From the NCBI GenBank assembly GCA_902826305.1, contig CADEEH010000023.1:1-46949 (forward strand): 46,949 nt of DNA, given 5' to 3'. Position 1 is the first letter of the stretch. The number at the start of each line of letters is the position of its first letter. Of the stretch, positions 15,227 to 22,403 are shown piece after piece. Origin of the DNA: an uncultured Burkholderiales bacterium. Its GTDB lineage: Bacteria > Pseudomonadota > Gammaproteobacteria > Burkholderiales > Burkholderiaceae_E. The notes under the pieces were generated by a model. That model made no database searches. It was not told where the DNA came from and saw only the letters and a program-made list of their open reading frames with translations. The position numbers and the translations under genes were made by a program.

Positions 15227-16153
15227 ATGATGCTGATCGACCCCCATGCGCACATGATCTCGCGCACCACCGACGACTACGAGGCGATGGCCGCTTCCGG
15301 CGTGGTCGCGGTGATCGAACCCGCGTTCTGGCTCGGCCAGCCGCGCACCAACGTCGGTTCCTATCTCGACTACCTGTCGTCGATCGTGGGCTTCGAGCGC
15401 TTCCGCGCCAGCCAGTTCGGCATCCGCCACTACTGCACGATCGGACTGAACTCGAAGGAGGCCAACAACGAGGCGCTGGCCGACGGCGTGATGGAGCTGA
15501 TCCCGCGTTTCGCGCTGAAGGAGGGCGTGGTCGCGATCGGCGAGATCGGCTACGACGAGCAGACCGCCCTCGAGGACAAGTACTACCGGCTGCAGCTCGA
15601 GCTGGCCAAGCAGCTCGATCTTCCGGTGATGATCCATACGCCACATCGCGACAAGAAGCGTGGCACCACGCGGTCCATGGATGTCTGCATCGAACACGGT
15701 CTCGCGCCCTCGAAGGTGATCGTCGACCACAACAACGAGGAGACCGTGCGCGAGGTGCTCGACCGCGGTTTCTGGGCCGCGTTCTCGATCTATCCGAGCA
15801 CCAAGATGGGCAACCAACGGATGGTCGAGATCCTGCGCCAGTACGGCGCCCGGCAGATCATCGTGGATTCCGCGTGCGACTGGGGGATCTCCGAGCCGCT
15901 CGGTGTCGCCAAGACCGCCAGGCTCGCGCTGCAGAGTGGCATCCCGGAAGAACAGGTCAGGCTGGCCTGTTATCAGAACGCGCTCGATGCCTACGGCCAG
16001 AGCGGCCAGATGAAGGAATCGGACTGGCTCGACGGCGCGGCGATCGACCAGCGTGCAGTCTACGAGGGAAACTCGATCCTGCGCGGAGGGCGTGATCCGC
16101 GGGTCGAGACGCCGAAGGACCGGCGCACGATGGACGACCTGATCATCAAGTAG
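15227..16153 (+). CDS. eboB: EboB: TatD-like metal-dependent hydrolase of the ebo cluster
   Basis: 308 residues starting at the first of two tandem ATGs, behind AACAGGAGACA. It is a TIM-barrel amidohydrolase: the HxH motif is His7/His9 in LIDPHAHM, then IGEIGYDE (metal-bridging Glu), MIHTPH, VDHNNEETV and VDSACDWG supplying later His and Asp ligands, so the site looks intact. It differs from nuclease TatD and belongs to the EboB branch. Substrate unknown. It follows eboA by 28 nt and the DedA-type gene starts 40 nt after it. Confidence 0.9.
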   Translation: MMLIDPHAHMISRTTDDYEAMAASGVVAVIEPAFWLGQPRTNVGSYLDYLSSIVGFERFRASQFGIRHYCTIGLNSKEANNEALADGVMELIPRFALKEGVVAIGEIGYDEQTALEDKYYRLQLELAKQLDLPVMIHTPHRDKKRGTTRSMDVCIEHGLAPSKVIVDHNNEETVREVLDRGFWAAFSIYPSTKMGNQRMVEILRQYGARQIIVDSACDWGISEPLGVAKTARLALQSGIPEEQVRLACYQNALDAYGQSGQMKESDWLDGAAIDQRAVYEGNSILRGGRDPRVETPKDRRTMDDLIIK

Positions 16154-16193
16154 CCTTCGGCGTGCCGCCCCGTCGATCGCGCGGCCGCGACCG

Positions 16194-16835
16194 ATGCTCC
16201 GGTTCCTCGCGGTGGCGCTGTTCCTCGCGGTCACCTTCGCGCTGCCGTTCGTGTTCTGGGGCGATCGCTTCGAGGCTGCCTTCGCCGGCGACGGTGCGGT
16301 GCAGTGGCTGCAGGAACTCGGCCCGTACGCCTGGCTGAGCGCCATCGGGCTGCTGATCGCCGACCTGGTGCTGCCGGTGCCTTCATCGGCGGTGATGGCC
16401 GCCCTGGGCATCCTGTACGGTCCGTGGTGGGGCGGCGCGATCGCGACCGCCGGCTCGATCGCCTCGGGCCTGGTCGGCTACGGCATCTGTCGGCTGTTCG
16501 GCCGGCCGCTTGCACGACGACTGATCGGCGATCGGATGCTCGACTACGGCAACCGGCTGTTCGCCGGCTTCGGCGGCTGGGTGGTGGCGCTGTCACGCTG
16601 GCAGCCGATCCTGCCCGAAGTGATCGCCTGTCTGGCCGGCCTGTCGCGGATGCCGCTGGGATTCTTCGTGCTGGCGCTCGCCTGCGGGGCGGCCCCGCTG
16701 GGCTTCGCCTTCGCGGCGATCGGCCACGCGGGCGCGGATCGGCCGCTGCTCACGATGGCCGCCTGTGCGCTCCTGCCGCTGATGTTATGGGCGCTGATGC
16801 AGCCGATGCTTCGGCGCCGTGCCGGCAGGCCCTGA
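16194..16835 (+). CDS. DedA/VTT-domain integral membrane protein, probably part of the eboAB unit
   Basis: 213 residues with about five hydrophobic segments. The VTT/SNARE-associated domain signature is clear: GLLIADLVLPVPSSAVMAALGILYGPWWGGAIATAGSIASGLVGYGICRLFGR, then a re-entrant-like LSRWQPILPEVIACLAGLSRMPLGFFV with the conserved Arg, Pro and Glu of DedA. DedA proteins are linked to lipid-carrier (for example undecaprenyl phosphate) flipping. It lies only 40 nt after eboB on the same strand, so cotranscription is likely. A membrane translocase beside a metabolite-traffic module with a prenyltransferase is suggestive. No strong Shine-Dalgarno precedes the ATG. Confidence 0.85.
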   Translation: MLRFLAVALFLAVTFALPFVFWGDRFEAAFAGDGAVQWLQELGPYAWLSAIGLLIADLVLPVPSSAVMAALGILYGPWWGGAIATAGSIASGLVGYGICRLFGRPLARRLIGDRMLDYGNRLFAGFGGWVVALSRWQPILPEVIACLAGLSRMPLGFFVLALACGAAPLGFAFAAIGHAGADRPLLTMAACALLPLMLWALMQPMLRRRAGRP

Positions 16836-16879
16836 ACACAACGTCAGCCGGGCCACCGCGCGACGGCCACTCCTCGGAC

Positions 16880-17248
16880 TCAGGGCGAGAAGTCGCCGCT
16901 CTTGATATACGCAACGACGCTCATCCGCTCGTGTTGCGAGAACACTTCCTTCCACGCCGGCATCTTCTGGAAGCCGTCGGTGACCCGCTCGTAGATGAAT
17001 GCCGGATCGAGCGCACCGGGACGCAGCTTGGGCGCCTTGCCCGGATATGCGCTGCTGCCGTGGCAATGCCGGCATTGGCCGGTCCAGACCGTCTCACCGA
17101 CCTTGATGTTGGCCGGATCCTGGAGGAACTTGCTGTCGAAGACCGGTGGCGCCTCGCTGGCGGCGGTCTTCGGATCCTGTTGCGCAAGCGCGGGCGCGAT
17201 CACTGCCGCCAGTGCCATCGAGAACAGGACCAGGGGGCGACGAACCAT
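16880..17248 (-). CDS. Small periplasmic c-type cytochrome
   Basis: 122 residues from the ATG at 17248 (AGGAGT upstream). A signal peptide is followed by cleavage near ALA-QQDP. One heme c site, CRHCH (Cys59, Cys62, His63), and a likely axial Met96 in FQKMPAW make it a class I monoheme cytochrome. It follows the PQQ-dependent dehydrogenase gene on the same strand and is the natural electron acceptor for that enzyme. A strong hairpin between the two genes may set their relative expression. Confidence 0.9.
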   Translation of the reverse strand: MVRRPLVLFSMALAAVIAPALAQQDPKTAASEAPPVFDSKFLQDPANIKVGETVWTGQCRHCHGSSAYPGKAPKLRPGALDPAFIYERVTDGFQKMPAWKEVFSQHERMSVVAYIKSGDFSP

Positions 17249-17281
17249 GCTTGGATCAACTCCTGTGGCAGGACAAGACAA

Positions 17282-17310
17282 CGGCCGGCTCGCACGAGCG
17301 GAGCCGGCCG
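17282..17310 (-). terminator. Strong hairpin between dehydrogenase and cytochrome genes
   Basis: CGGCCGGCTC (17282-17291) and GAGCCGGCCG (17301-17310) form a perfect 10-bp stem with a 9-nt loop. On the minus strand the stem is followed by TTGTCTTGT, a T-rich but interrupted run. This fits a partial intrinsic terminator or an RNA-stabilising hairpin separating the dehydrogenase message from the downstream cytochrome gene, whose start is 33 nt further on. Confidence 0.6.
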
Positions 17311-17388
17311 CGGGCCTTCGTCCGGAAGACCATTCGCCGAACCGTCGACCCGGGCCGCAGCCCGGATCGACCGTGCGATGGCGTCAAC

Positions 17389-18690
17389 TTACTGCGCTGG
17401 GACGATCTTGTAAATCGTGTCCAGCGAGCCGTTGGGGCCGGTGGTGACCGAGGTCAGCGCGTAGACCTCGCCTGCGTTGTCCTGGGCGAACCCAAGGATG
17501 TACGGCTTCTTGCCCGCCATGCCGGCGACCTGCGCGACTTCCATCGACCACTTGCCGTCCGCACCCTTCGTGCCGATGAAGATCTGCCCGTCCATCTCGG
17601 CGAACGACTTGCTCCAGTCACCGAAGATGTACTTGCCCTTCCAGGCCGCGTGCGAACCGCGGTAGACGAACCCGCCGGTCACCGAGATGCCCAGGCAACC
17701 GTTGGGCTGCGCGGTGCAGTTCTTGTACTCGAGGATCGGCGGCGTCAGGCCGGTCTTGTCGCAGCTGGCCGGATGGTTGTCGGGCTTCTGGTAGTCGAAG
17801 CAGTGGGTCGCCTCCATCTTGCGCCAGCCGTAGTTCTGGCCCTTGGCGATCACGCTGACTTCCTCGTAGCTGTTCTGCTGCACGTCGCCGCAGTAGAGCT
17901 CGCCACCTTCCTTGTCGAACGAACAGCGCCACGGATTGCGCAGGCCAAGCGCCCAGATCTCGGGCTTGGCCATCTTGTTGCCGACGAACGGATTGTCGGC
18001 CGGGATGCCGTAGGGCTTGTCCTCGGTCCGGGTGTCGACGTCGATGCGCAGCATCTTGCCGAGGTGCACCGACATGTCCTGTCCGTTGCCCTCGGTCACG
18101 TTGTGGCCGATGCCCCAGTCATTCGCATATCCTCCGTCACCCAGCGAGACGTACAACTTGCCGTCCGGGCCGAAACCGATCCAGTGGCCGTTGTGATTGA
18201 ACTGCGGCCACGGCGTCGACAGGATGCGTCGGGCGCTGCTCGGATCGGCCGCGTCCGGATCCTTCGGATTGACCGTGTACTCCTCGACCACGTTGGAGTG
18301 GTCGTACCAGAGCATCTGCGCGAGGTCCTGCTGGTAGTCCAGGTGCGCGCTGTACGACACGTAGAACTTGCCGTTCTCCTTGAACTTCGGATGGAATGCG
18401 ATGCCGAGCAGACCACGCTCGTCGAAGTCCTGCTGCAGCTTCGGAATCTTCGACCGGATGTCCAGGAAAGGCACCGCCTTCAGCTTGCCGCCGGCGACGA
18501 TCCTGACCCTGCCGTTCTGCTCGACGACGAACATACGGCTGTCCCCCGGCGGCTGCACCATCGCCAGCGGCGTGTTGACGCCGGTCACCAGCGGTTCGAG
18601 CTTGATCTGAGCCTGGGCGAACACCGGCGCGCTGAATACACCCAGCGAACCGGCCATCGCCAGCGCAGCGCCTACCTTCGAGATACGCAT
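17389..18690 (-). CDS. PQQ-dependent sugar dehydrogenase (soluble GDH/aldose dehydrogenase family)
   Basis: 433 residues from the ATG at 18690 (GAGGAGAT upstream). The signal peptide ends near PVFA-QAQI. The six-bladed propeller of the soluble glucose/sorbosone dehydrogenase family is shown by DERGLLGIAFHPKF, FNHNGHWIGFGPDGKLYVSLGDGG (His for PQQ chemistry, Asp/Gly loops for calcium), EIWALGLRNPWRCSFD, GQNYGWRKME and TGGFVYRG. It would oxidise a sugar or alcohol in the periplasm using PQQ; substrate not inferable. Four extra Cys between residues about 299 and 341 may form disulfides. PQQ synthesis genes are not in the window. The cytochrome gene lies downstream on the same strand. Confidence 0.92.
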   Translation of the reverse strand: MRISKVGAALAMAGSLGVFSAPVFAQAQIKLEPLVTGVNTPLAMVQPPGDSRMFVVEQNGRVRIVAGGKLKAVPFLDIRSKIPKLQQDFDERGLLGIAFHPKFKENGKFYVSYSAHLDYQQDLAQMLWYDHSNVVEEYTVNPKDPDAADPSSARRILSTPWPQFNHNGHWIGFGPDGKLYVSLGDGGYANDWGIGHNVTEGNGQDMSVHLGKMLRIDVDTRTEDKPYGIPADNPFVGNKMAKPEIWALGLRNPWRCSFDKEGGELYCGDVQQNSYEEVSVIAKGQNYGWRKMEATHCFDYQKPDNHPASCDKTGLTPPILEYKNCTAQPNGCLGISVTGGFVYRGSHAAWKGKYIFGDWSKSFAEMDGQIFIGTKGADGKWSMEVAQVAGMAGKKPYILGFAQDNAGEVYALTSVTTGPNGSLDTIYKIVPAQ

Positions 18691-18831
18691 CGAAATCTCC
18701 TCCTCGTTGTCGTCGACGGCGGATGCGCTCAAAGACGGTCCGCCGCATGTCTCACCGCAGCACGGCATCGGTGCCGCATGACAGCCCGCATCCGCACTCT
18801 GTCGCGGTCGCCGGCATCCGGGTGAAGTCGG

Positions 18832-18860
18832 AGTATAGGGACGCCGTCCGGCGATGTAAA
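18832..18860 (-). promoter_or_regulatory. Sigma70-like promoter for the PQQ dehydrogenase gene
   Basis: On the minus strand, TTTACA (18855-18860) and TATACT (18832-18837) are separated by exactly 17 nt, each a 5/6 match to consensus. The spacer contains CGCCGGACGGCG, a perfect inverted repeat that could hold a regulator. The transcript would have a leader of about 135 nt. Confidence 0.6.
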
Positions 18861-18918
18861 CGTGGGAACCGAACCGTTGCCTCGAGCAGCGATGTGATGC
18901 ACCGATCGCGACGAGGCT

Positions 18919-18936
18919 GTAGCAACCGGCTGCTAC
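18919..18936. promoter_or_regulatory. 18-bp near-perfect palindrome upstream of the P450 gene
   Basis: GTAGCAACCGGCTGCTAC differs from its reverse complement at only one base pair (two positions). Size and symmetry suit a homodimeric repressor such as a TetR-type protein. It lies 56 bp before the P450 start and about 59 bp beyond the -35 box of the divergent dehydrogenase promoter. No regulator gene adjoins it. Confidence 0.45.
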
Positions 18937-18991
18937 GCGCGCCACACGGACAGTGCGGCGTTCGGCATCCTGGTGCATACAATCACCGGTC

Positions 18992-20224
18992 ATGGGCACG
19001 ATCGACTGGAACCCCGAGGACCCGGCGACGCTGGCGGACCCGTATCCGCTGTACACGCGCCTGCGCGACGAGGACCCGTGTCACTGGAGTCCGCGGCTCA
19101 AGAGCTGGGTGCTGACCCGTCACGCCGACACCCGTCGTGCGCTGCTCGAGCGCGAGCGTTATTCGTCGGACCGCCTGCGGCCCTACTTCGAGTCGCTGCC
19201 CGGTGCCGAGGCGGCACGGATCGCCGACATCGTGCGCTACCTGTCACTTTGGATGGTGTTCCAGGATCCGCCACGGCACACGCGGCTGCGGCGGCTCGCC
19301 TCGCGGGTGTTCCATGCGCGTTCGATGCAGGCGATGCGGCCCACGGTGGAGACCATCACCCGCCGCCTGCTCGATGCGATCGGCGAGCGGGAACGGATCG
19401 ACCTGATCACCGACTTCGCCGGCCCCCTCCCCTGCCTGGTGATCATGGCGATGCTCGGCGTGCCCGCAGGCGACCTGGCATGGATCAAGCGGATGTCCGA
19501 CGACGTGGCGCTGTTCATCGGCTCGTCGCGGGCGTCGCCCGACAAGTACGACATCGCGCAGGCGGCGACCCGCGAGATGGCCGACTACTTCCGCTCGCTG
19601 ATCGCGCGCCGGCGGGCCGAGCCGACCGCCGACCTGCTGAGCGAACTTGTGCACCTGGACGGGCCCGATCCGGAGGAGGATCGGCTGAGCGACGACGAAC
19701 GCGTGGCGACCTGCATCCTGTTGCTGTTCGCCGGCCACGAAACGACGACCAATCTGATCGGCAACGGTGTGGCCGCGCTGCTGCACTTTCCGGACCAGCT
19801 CGCACTGCTGCGCGACCAGCCGCAGCTCGCACCCCAGGCGGTCGAGGAACTGCTGCGTTACGACGGGCCCTCGGGCACGCAGGTCCGCGTGGTCGGCGAG
19901 ACCCACGTCCTGCACGACCGCACGCTGCGCCAGGGCGACCGGGTCGTGCTGCTGCTGAACGCGGCCAACCGCGACCCTCGTGCCTACGACGATCCGGACC
20001 GGGTCGACCTGCGCCGCGACGGCATCGCACACCTCGCGTTCGGCCACGGCATCCACATCTGCCTCGGCTTCCCGCTGGCACGCACCGAGGGGCAGGTCGC
20101 CCTGCCGGCGTTGCTCGCGAGGTATCCGCGGATCGAGCCGGACGACGAACCACCGGCGTGGATCGATTCACTGGTGTTCCGTGGCATGCGCACGCTGCCG
20201 CTGCGGGTCGGCGGGACTATCTGA
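18992..20224 (+). CDS. Cytochrome P450 (bacterial class I type)
   Basis: 410 residues, standard for soluble bacterial P450s. I-helix oxygen-activation motif AGHETTT (247-253); K-helix EELLR (Glu286/Arg289); heme loop FGHGIHICLGFPLAR with the thiolate ligand Cys357. The C-helix segment QDPPRHTRLRRLASRVF is also typical. It would need a ferredoxin and reductase; neither is adjacent. The ATG at 18992 has no Shine-Dalgarno and TACAAT (18978-18983) lies only 8 nt upstream, so a leaderless mRNA is possible. The stop overlaps the convergent methyltransferase gene by 8 nt. Substrate not inferable; the IDWNPEDPATLADPYPLY start resembles catabolic P450s. Confidence 0.95.
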   Translation: MGTIDWNPEDPATLADPYPLYTRLRDEDPCHWSPRLKSWVLTRHADTRRALLERERYSSDRLRPYFESLPGAEAARIADIVRYLSLWMVFQDPPRHTRLRRLASRVFHARSMQAMRPTVETITRRLLDAIGERERIDLITDFAGPLPCLVIMAMLGVPAGDLAWIKRMSDDVALFIGSSRASPDKYDIAQAATREMADYFRSLIARRRAEPTADLLSELVHLDGPDPEEDRLSDDERVATCILLLFAGHETTTNLIGNGVAALLHFPDQLALLRDQPQLAPQAVEELLRYDGPSGTQVRVVGETHVLHDRTLRQGDRVVLLLNAANRDPRAYDDPDRVDLRRDGIAHLAFGHGIHICLGFPLARTEGQVALPALLARYPRIEPDDEPPAWIDSLVFRGMRTLPLRVGGTI

Positions 20225-20945
20225 TCGCGGCGAACGCGACCAGTCCCGGTGGCAACTTGCGTGCGCCGTAGGCACGAAGCGGCTGTACCGCGAAGCCGGT
20301 CCGTCGAAGTGCGTCGATGACACCGGCCGGATCGACGAGATCCAACCGGTGTTCCTCGTGATCGCGCCGGAATCCCTCGCCGAGGCGACGAAACGTCGTG
20401 ATACGACGGGTCATCACGCCGGCGGCACGATCGACCGACGTATCGACCAGCACCGCCCAGTCGTCACCTTCGAAGAACGTCCGCGGCGAACCGCCGGCGG
20501 GTGCCCGATCATGGGTGGCCAGATCGAACAGGAACAGGCCGTTCGGAACCAGCGCCTGATGCACCCGCTCGAACAGGCGCCGTCCGGCCTCGCGATCGTC
20601 CGCCGGGTCGAACCGGTAGTTCATCACCTCGCCGAACGCGGTCACCGCGACACACGGCGGCAAGGAGGCGGCCGCAATCGAGCCCAGCCGGAAGTCACCG
20701 GTTGGCACGCGCAGCCGCGCGCGCTCGACCAGTGCCGCCGACAGGTCGACACCGACGATGTCGAAGCCCGCATCGGCCAGGCGCCGTGACGAGTGCCCAC
20801 CCCCGCAACCCAGTTCGGCAATCGTGCCCCGGTCGATGCCGGCGCGACGCAACCGCTCGAGCAGTTCGCCGGCGCCGGCCTCGGCCAGTCCGCCGAACGC
20901 ACAGTCGTGGATGTGTGCGAGGTCCTCGCGATAACCGGGCTGCAT
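20217..20945 (-). CDS. Class I SAM-dependent methyltransferase
   Basis: 242 residues from the ATG at 20945. Motif I is IAELGCGGGHSSRRLADAG (near 42-60), followed by GVDLSAALVERARLR (acidic loop) and VTAFGEVMNYRFD. The C-terminal half has LVPNGLFLFDLATHD and RRITTFRRLGEGFRRDHEEHRL, as in small-molecule methyltransferases of the Methyltransf_25 type. Cytoplasmic, substrate unknown. No strong Shine-Dalgarno precedes the ATG. It is the last gene of a minus-strand set (OsmC, small lipoprotein, this gene) with a 16-nt gap to the lipoprotein stop, and it overlaps the P450 tail by 8 nt. Confidence 0.85.
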   Translation of the reverse strand: MQPGYREDLAHIHDCAFGGLAEAGAGELLERLRRAGIDRGTIAELGCGGGHSSRRLADAGFDIVGVDLSAALVERARLRVPTGDFRLGSIAAASLPPCVAVTAFGEVMNYRFDPADDREAGRRLFERVHQALVPNGLFLFDLATHDRAPAGGSPRTFFEGDDWAVLVDTSVDRAAGVMTRRITTFRRLGEGFRRDHEEHRLDLVDPAGVIDALRRTGFAVQPLRAYGARKLPPGLVAFAAIR

Positions 20946-20961
20946 GAGGAACGCGGAACGA

Positions 20962-21177
20962 TCAGCGGGAACCGCGGGCCCGCTCGACGTCGCGGCGATA
21001 CTCGTCCTCCCCGCCGCGAGTGCGCTCGAGACAGCGCTGGTATTCGCTGGCATCGGCGATCCGGCCGCATTCGTTGCGTTGCCAGGCCTGCCCCGTGGCC
21101 TGGGTGCATGCCACGCAGCACACCGCAACGAGAGCCGCCGCCGACACGCCGCGGCAACGGGCGGCGGCGCCTGTCAT
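20962..21177 (-). CDS. Tiny secreted or lipoprotein-like Cys-containing protein
   Basis: 71 residues. The N terminus (MTGAAARCRGVSAAALVAVCCVAC) looks like a lipoprotein signal ending at Cys24, although the lipobox CVAC is not ideal. The mature part (QRNECGRIADASEYQRCLERTRGGEDEYRRDVERARGSR) has two Cys in an ECxxIxDxxEYQRCLER arrangement shared by many small hypothetical envelope proteins of Betaproteobacteria. The ATG overlaps the OsmC stop (ATGA), which supports it being a real, coupled gene. Function unknown. Confidence 0.65.
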   Translation of the reverse strand: MTGAAARCRGVSAAALVAVCCVACTQATGQAWQRNECGRIADASEYQRCLERTRGGEDEYRRDVERARGSR

Positions 21178-21680
21178 GTGTCGGCGCGGACCGCGGTCAG
21201 TTGCGGCGGGCGGGCGAGGGTCTGGTAGATGACGCAGTAGCGCTCGGTCAGCTTGAGCAGCGTCGCGATCTGCTCCTGCGATGCATCGGTGTCGAGATGG
21301 AACGACAGCCGGATCGCGCTGAATCCGACCGGCGCGTCCTTCGCGACGCCGAGAGTGCCGCGGAAATCGAGATCCCCCTCGGCCGTCACCTGCGCGTCGC
21401 GCAGCGGAATCGCCAGTGCGGTGGCGACCGCGTTCAGCGTCACCCCGGCGCACGCGACCAGCGCCTCGAGCAACATGTCGCCCGAACACGCCGCCTCGCC
21501 GGAACCGCCGGTGGCCGGGTGCAGGCCGGCGGTGACCAGTGCCCGCCCGGTCTCGACCTTGCAGCTCAGGCCATCACCGAGCCGGCCGTGGGCACGCAAT
21601 GTGATCAGCGCGCTCGCGGGCTCGGTGCGGTAGCGGTCCTTGTGCGGCGCCTGCATCGAACGCAGTTGTTCGGCGTCCAT
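21174..21680 (-). CDS. OsmC/Ohr-family protein
   Basis: 168 residues from the ATG at 21680, with GGAGGA upstream. OsmC fold features: LHPATGGSGEAACSGDMLLEALVACAGVTLNAVATALAI has the two Cys of the family (Cys near positions 65 and 78) used for thiol-dependent peroxide reduction, and the C-terminal LLKLTERYCVIYQTL has the typical NCPV-like region. Expected to be a cytoplasmic peroxidase or related thiol protein. It is first of three minus-strand genes and overlaps the small lipoprotein start by 4 nt. Confidence 0.88.
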   Translation of the reverse strand: MDAEQLRSMQAPHKDRYRTEPASALITLRAHGRLGDGLSCKVETGRALVTAGLHPATGGSGEAACSGDMLLEALVACAGVTLNAVATALAIPLRDAQVTAEGDLDFRGTLGVAKDAPVGFSAIRLSFHLDTDASQEQIATLLKLTERYCVIYQTLARPPQLTAVRADT

Positions 21681-21823
21681 TGTCTTCTTCCTCCGTTTAG
21701 GGGTGATTCGACGTGACCACTCGGAAGCCGCTCCGTCACGAAGATGGCGCGCTCCGAAACATGGGCACGGGGCTTGCTGCGTCTTTCCGGATCGGACCAC
21801 GTCCGGGATCACCAGGACTTGCC

Positions 21824-22315
21824 ATGGACAAGCAGCACCCCCCGCTATCGTACGGTGTCTTCAAGCCGATCGGTCACATCGTCATCTCTTTTCCTCCCGA
21901 CACCGATCTCGATCGGGTCGAGCAGGCGCTGGCACCCTTGGGCGTGGAGATCACGCGCTACAGCGCCGCGGAGATGTGGCGGCAGATCGAGGACGACATG
22001 GAACGGGCCGGCGCCCTGGCATCGATCGGCCAGGAGATGAACCTGATCAAGGCGCATCGGGAGCTGGCCAAGGCGGGATACGTCTGGCTGGTGGTCAAGG
22101 CCGATGACGACGACCAGGCCCAGGCGATCGCGGGCATCGCCAAGGCGGCGGGAGCCGAGCGCGCCCAGCATTACGGTCGCTTCATCATCGAGGAGCTGAT
22201 CCACCACGGCGACGAACCTACGCAGATGCCCGAGTCGCCGCAGCACGACCTCGATGCCGAGACACCGTCCGGGCAGGAGAGCGAACGCACGCAGCGCCCC
22301 CGCGATGGCCACTGA
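21824..22315 (+). CDS. Conserved hypothetical protein, soluble, acidic C terminus
   Basis: 163 residues from the ATG at 21824 (AGGA 6 nt upstream); a longer frame from 21713 is possible. The body (YGVFKPIGHIVISFPPDTDLDRVEQALAPLGVEITRYSAAEMWRQIEDDMERAGALASIGQEMNLIKAHRELAKAGYVWLVVKA) looks like two ferredoxin-like half-domains, as in general-stress proteins of the DUF1269/17M kind, ending in ERAQHYGRFIIEELI. The last ~35 residues are charged and probably disordered. No catalytic motif. It precedes the DUF4142 gene by 88 nt and may be part of a stress response. Confidence 0.7.
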   Translation: MDKQHPPLSYGVFKPIGHIVISFPPDTDLDRVEQALAPLGVEITRYSAAEMWRQIEDDMERAGALASIGQEMNLIKAHRELAKAGYVWLVVKADDDDQAQAIAGIAKAAGAERAQHYGRFIIEELIHHGDEPTQMPESPQHDLDAETPSGQESERTQRPRDGH

Positions 22316-22403
22316 GTGGAAGCGGCACTCGATCGGCGAGGTCGCGGTGCGGCACGCGGATTGCGAGTCCGACGGTACACGAACCATCACAAGGAGTCCT
22401 GTC

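Noticed and set aside
17146-18825. A 559-codon plus-strand frame opposite the PQQ dehydrogenase and cytochrome
   Set aside because: Antisense shadow; the minus-strand genes have signal peptides, cofactor motifs and a promoter.
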